This document shows positions 14,136-14,147 of a DNA stretch of 14,147 nt, one piece after another. The position numbers and the translations under genes are program-made. The DNA lies in the NCBI GenBank assembly GCA_038217425.1, contig JBBQPM010000180.1, positions 1 to 14,147 of the forward strand, in the 5' to 3' direction. The notes beneath the pieces are model-generated. The model did no database searches. It saw only the letters and a list, made by a program, of their open reading frames with translations, and had not been told where the DNA came from. How positions within the stretch are numbered: the first letter of the stretch is position 1; each line of letters opens with the position of its first letter. Origin of the DNA: JAIEPT01 sp038217425 (GTDB lineage Bacteria > Planctomycetota > Planctomycetia > Gemmatales > Gemmataceae).

Positions 14136-14147
14136 ATGGCTCTGAGT
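14136..14147 (+). CDS. Start of a new gene, cut by window edge
   Basis: ATG at 14136 with an ideal AGGAGG 6 nt upstream, followed by codons for Ala, Leu and Ser before the window ends. The product cannot be identified from four codons. The preceding 100 bases are richer in A and T than the neighbouring genes, and the RBS is buried in a hairpin. Both are common at the left ends of insertion sequences, so a transposase is a possible but unproven identity. Confidence 0.4.

Overview
The window looks like chromosomal DNA of a GC-rich planctomycete, plausibly from the Gemmata side of the phylum. The reasons are the high GC content, several secreted proteins with no recognisable family, weak or missing Shine-Dalgarno sites at some genes, and palindromic repeats of a kind I associate with planctomycetes. 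This placement is inference, because no rRNA or marker gene is present. All gene calls come from reading translations; no database search was possible.

Layout. Positions 1-1230 (minus strand) hold the 5' part of a class II fumarase gene and, upstream of it, a MarR-type regulator gene whose promoter carries a likely self-operator. Positions 1309-2976 (minus) hold a tightly overlapping three-gene unit: a small antitoxin-like gene, a VapC (PIN-domain) toxin gene and a TIGR01212/YtqA-type radical SAM gene, ending in a large palindrome. Positions 3042-5114 (plus) encode a 690-residue secreted protein of unknown function. It is followed by a ketose 3-epimerase gene of the D-tagatose/D-allulose type (5274-6122), a 113-bp MITE-like inverted-repeat element with a 4-bp target duplication, and a receiver-GAF response regulator gene (6263-7477).

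A perfect 18-bp palindrome (7485-7502) and a textbook intrinsic terminator (7525-7555) separate the response regulator gene from a convergent small DUF2171 gene (7587-7973, minus). That gene diverges from a class I, DhnA-type fructose-bisphosphate aldolase gene (8121-9185). RNase PH (9295-10020) and a secreted TPR protein (10087-10977) follow on the plus strand. After a 210-bp convergent gap with an inverted repeat come two tandem paralogous genes of unknown function on the minus strand (11188-12531 and 12555-13895). The right edge is comparatively AT-rich and ends at the start of a new plus-strand gene whose ribosome binding site sits inside a hairpin.

How the genes work together. Fumarase (TCA cycle), aldolase (glycolysis/gluconeogenesis) and the epimerase (rare ketoses) are ordinary carbon metabolism, and RNase PH matures tRNA 3' ends. 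The most integrated unit is the antitoxin/VapC/radical SAM cluster with two 4-nt ATGA overlaps. VapC toxins commonly cut tRNA or rRNA and the YtqA family has been linked to tRNA wobble-uridine modification, so a functional link is possible but unproven. I see no CRISPR array, tRNA, rRNA or prophage, and no gene-free stretch longer than 300 bases.
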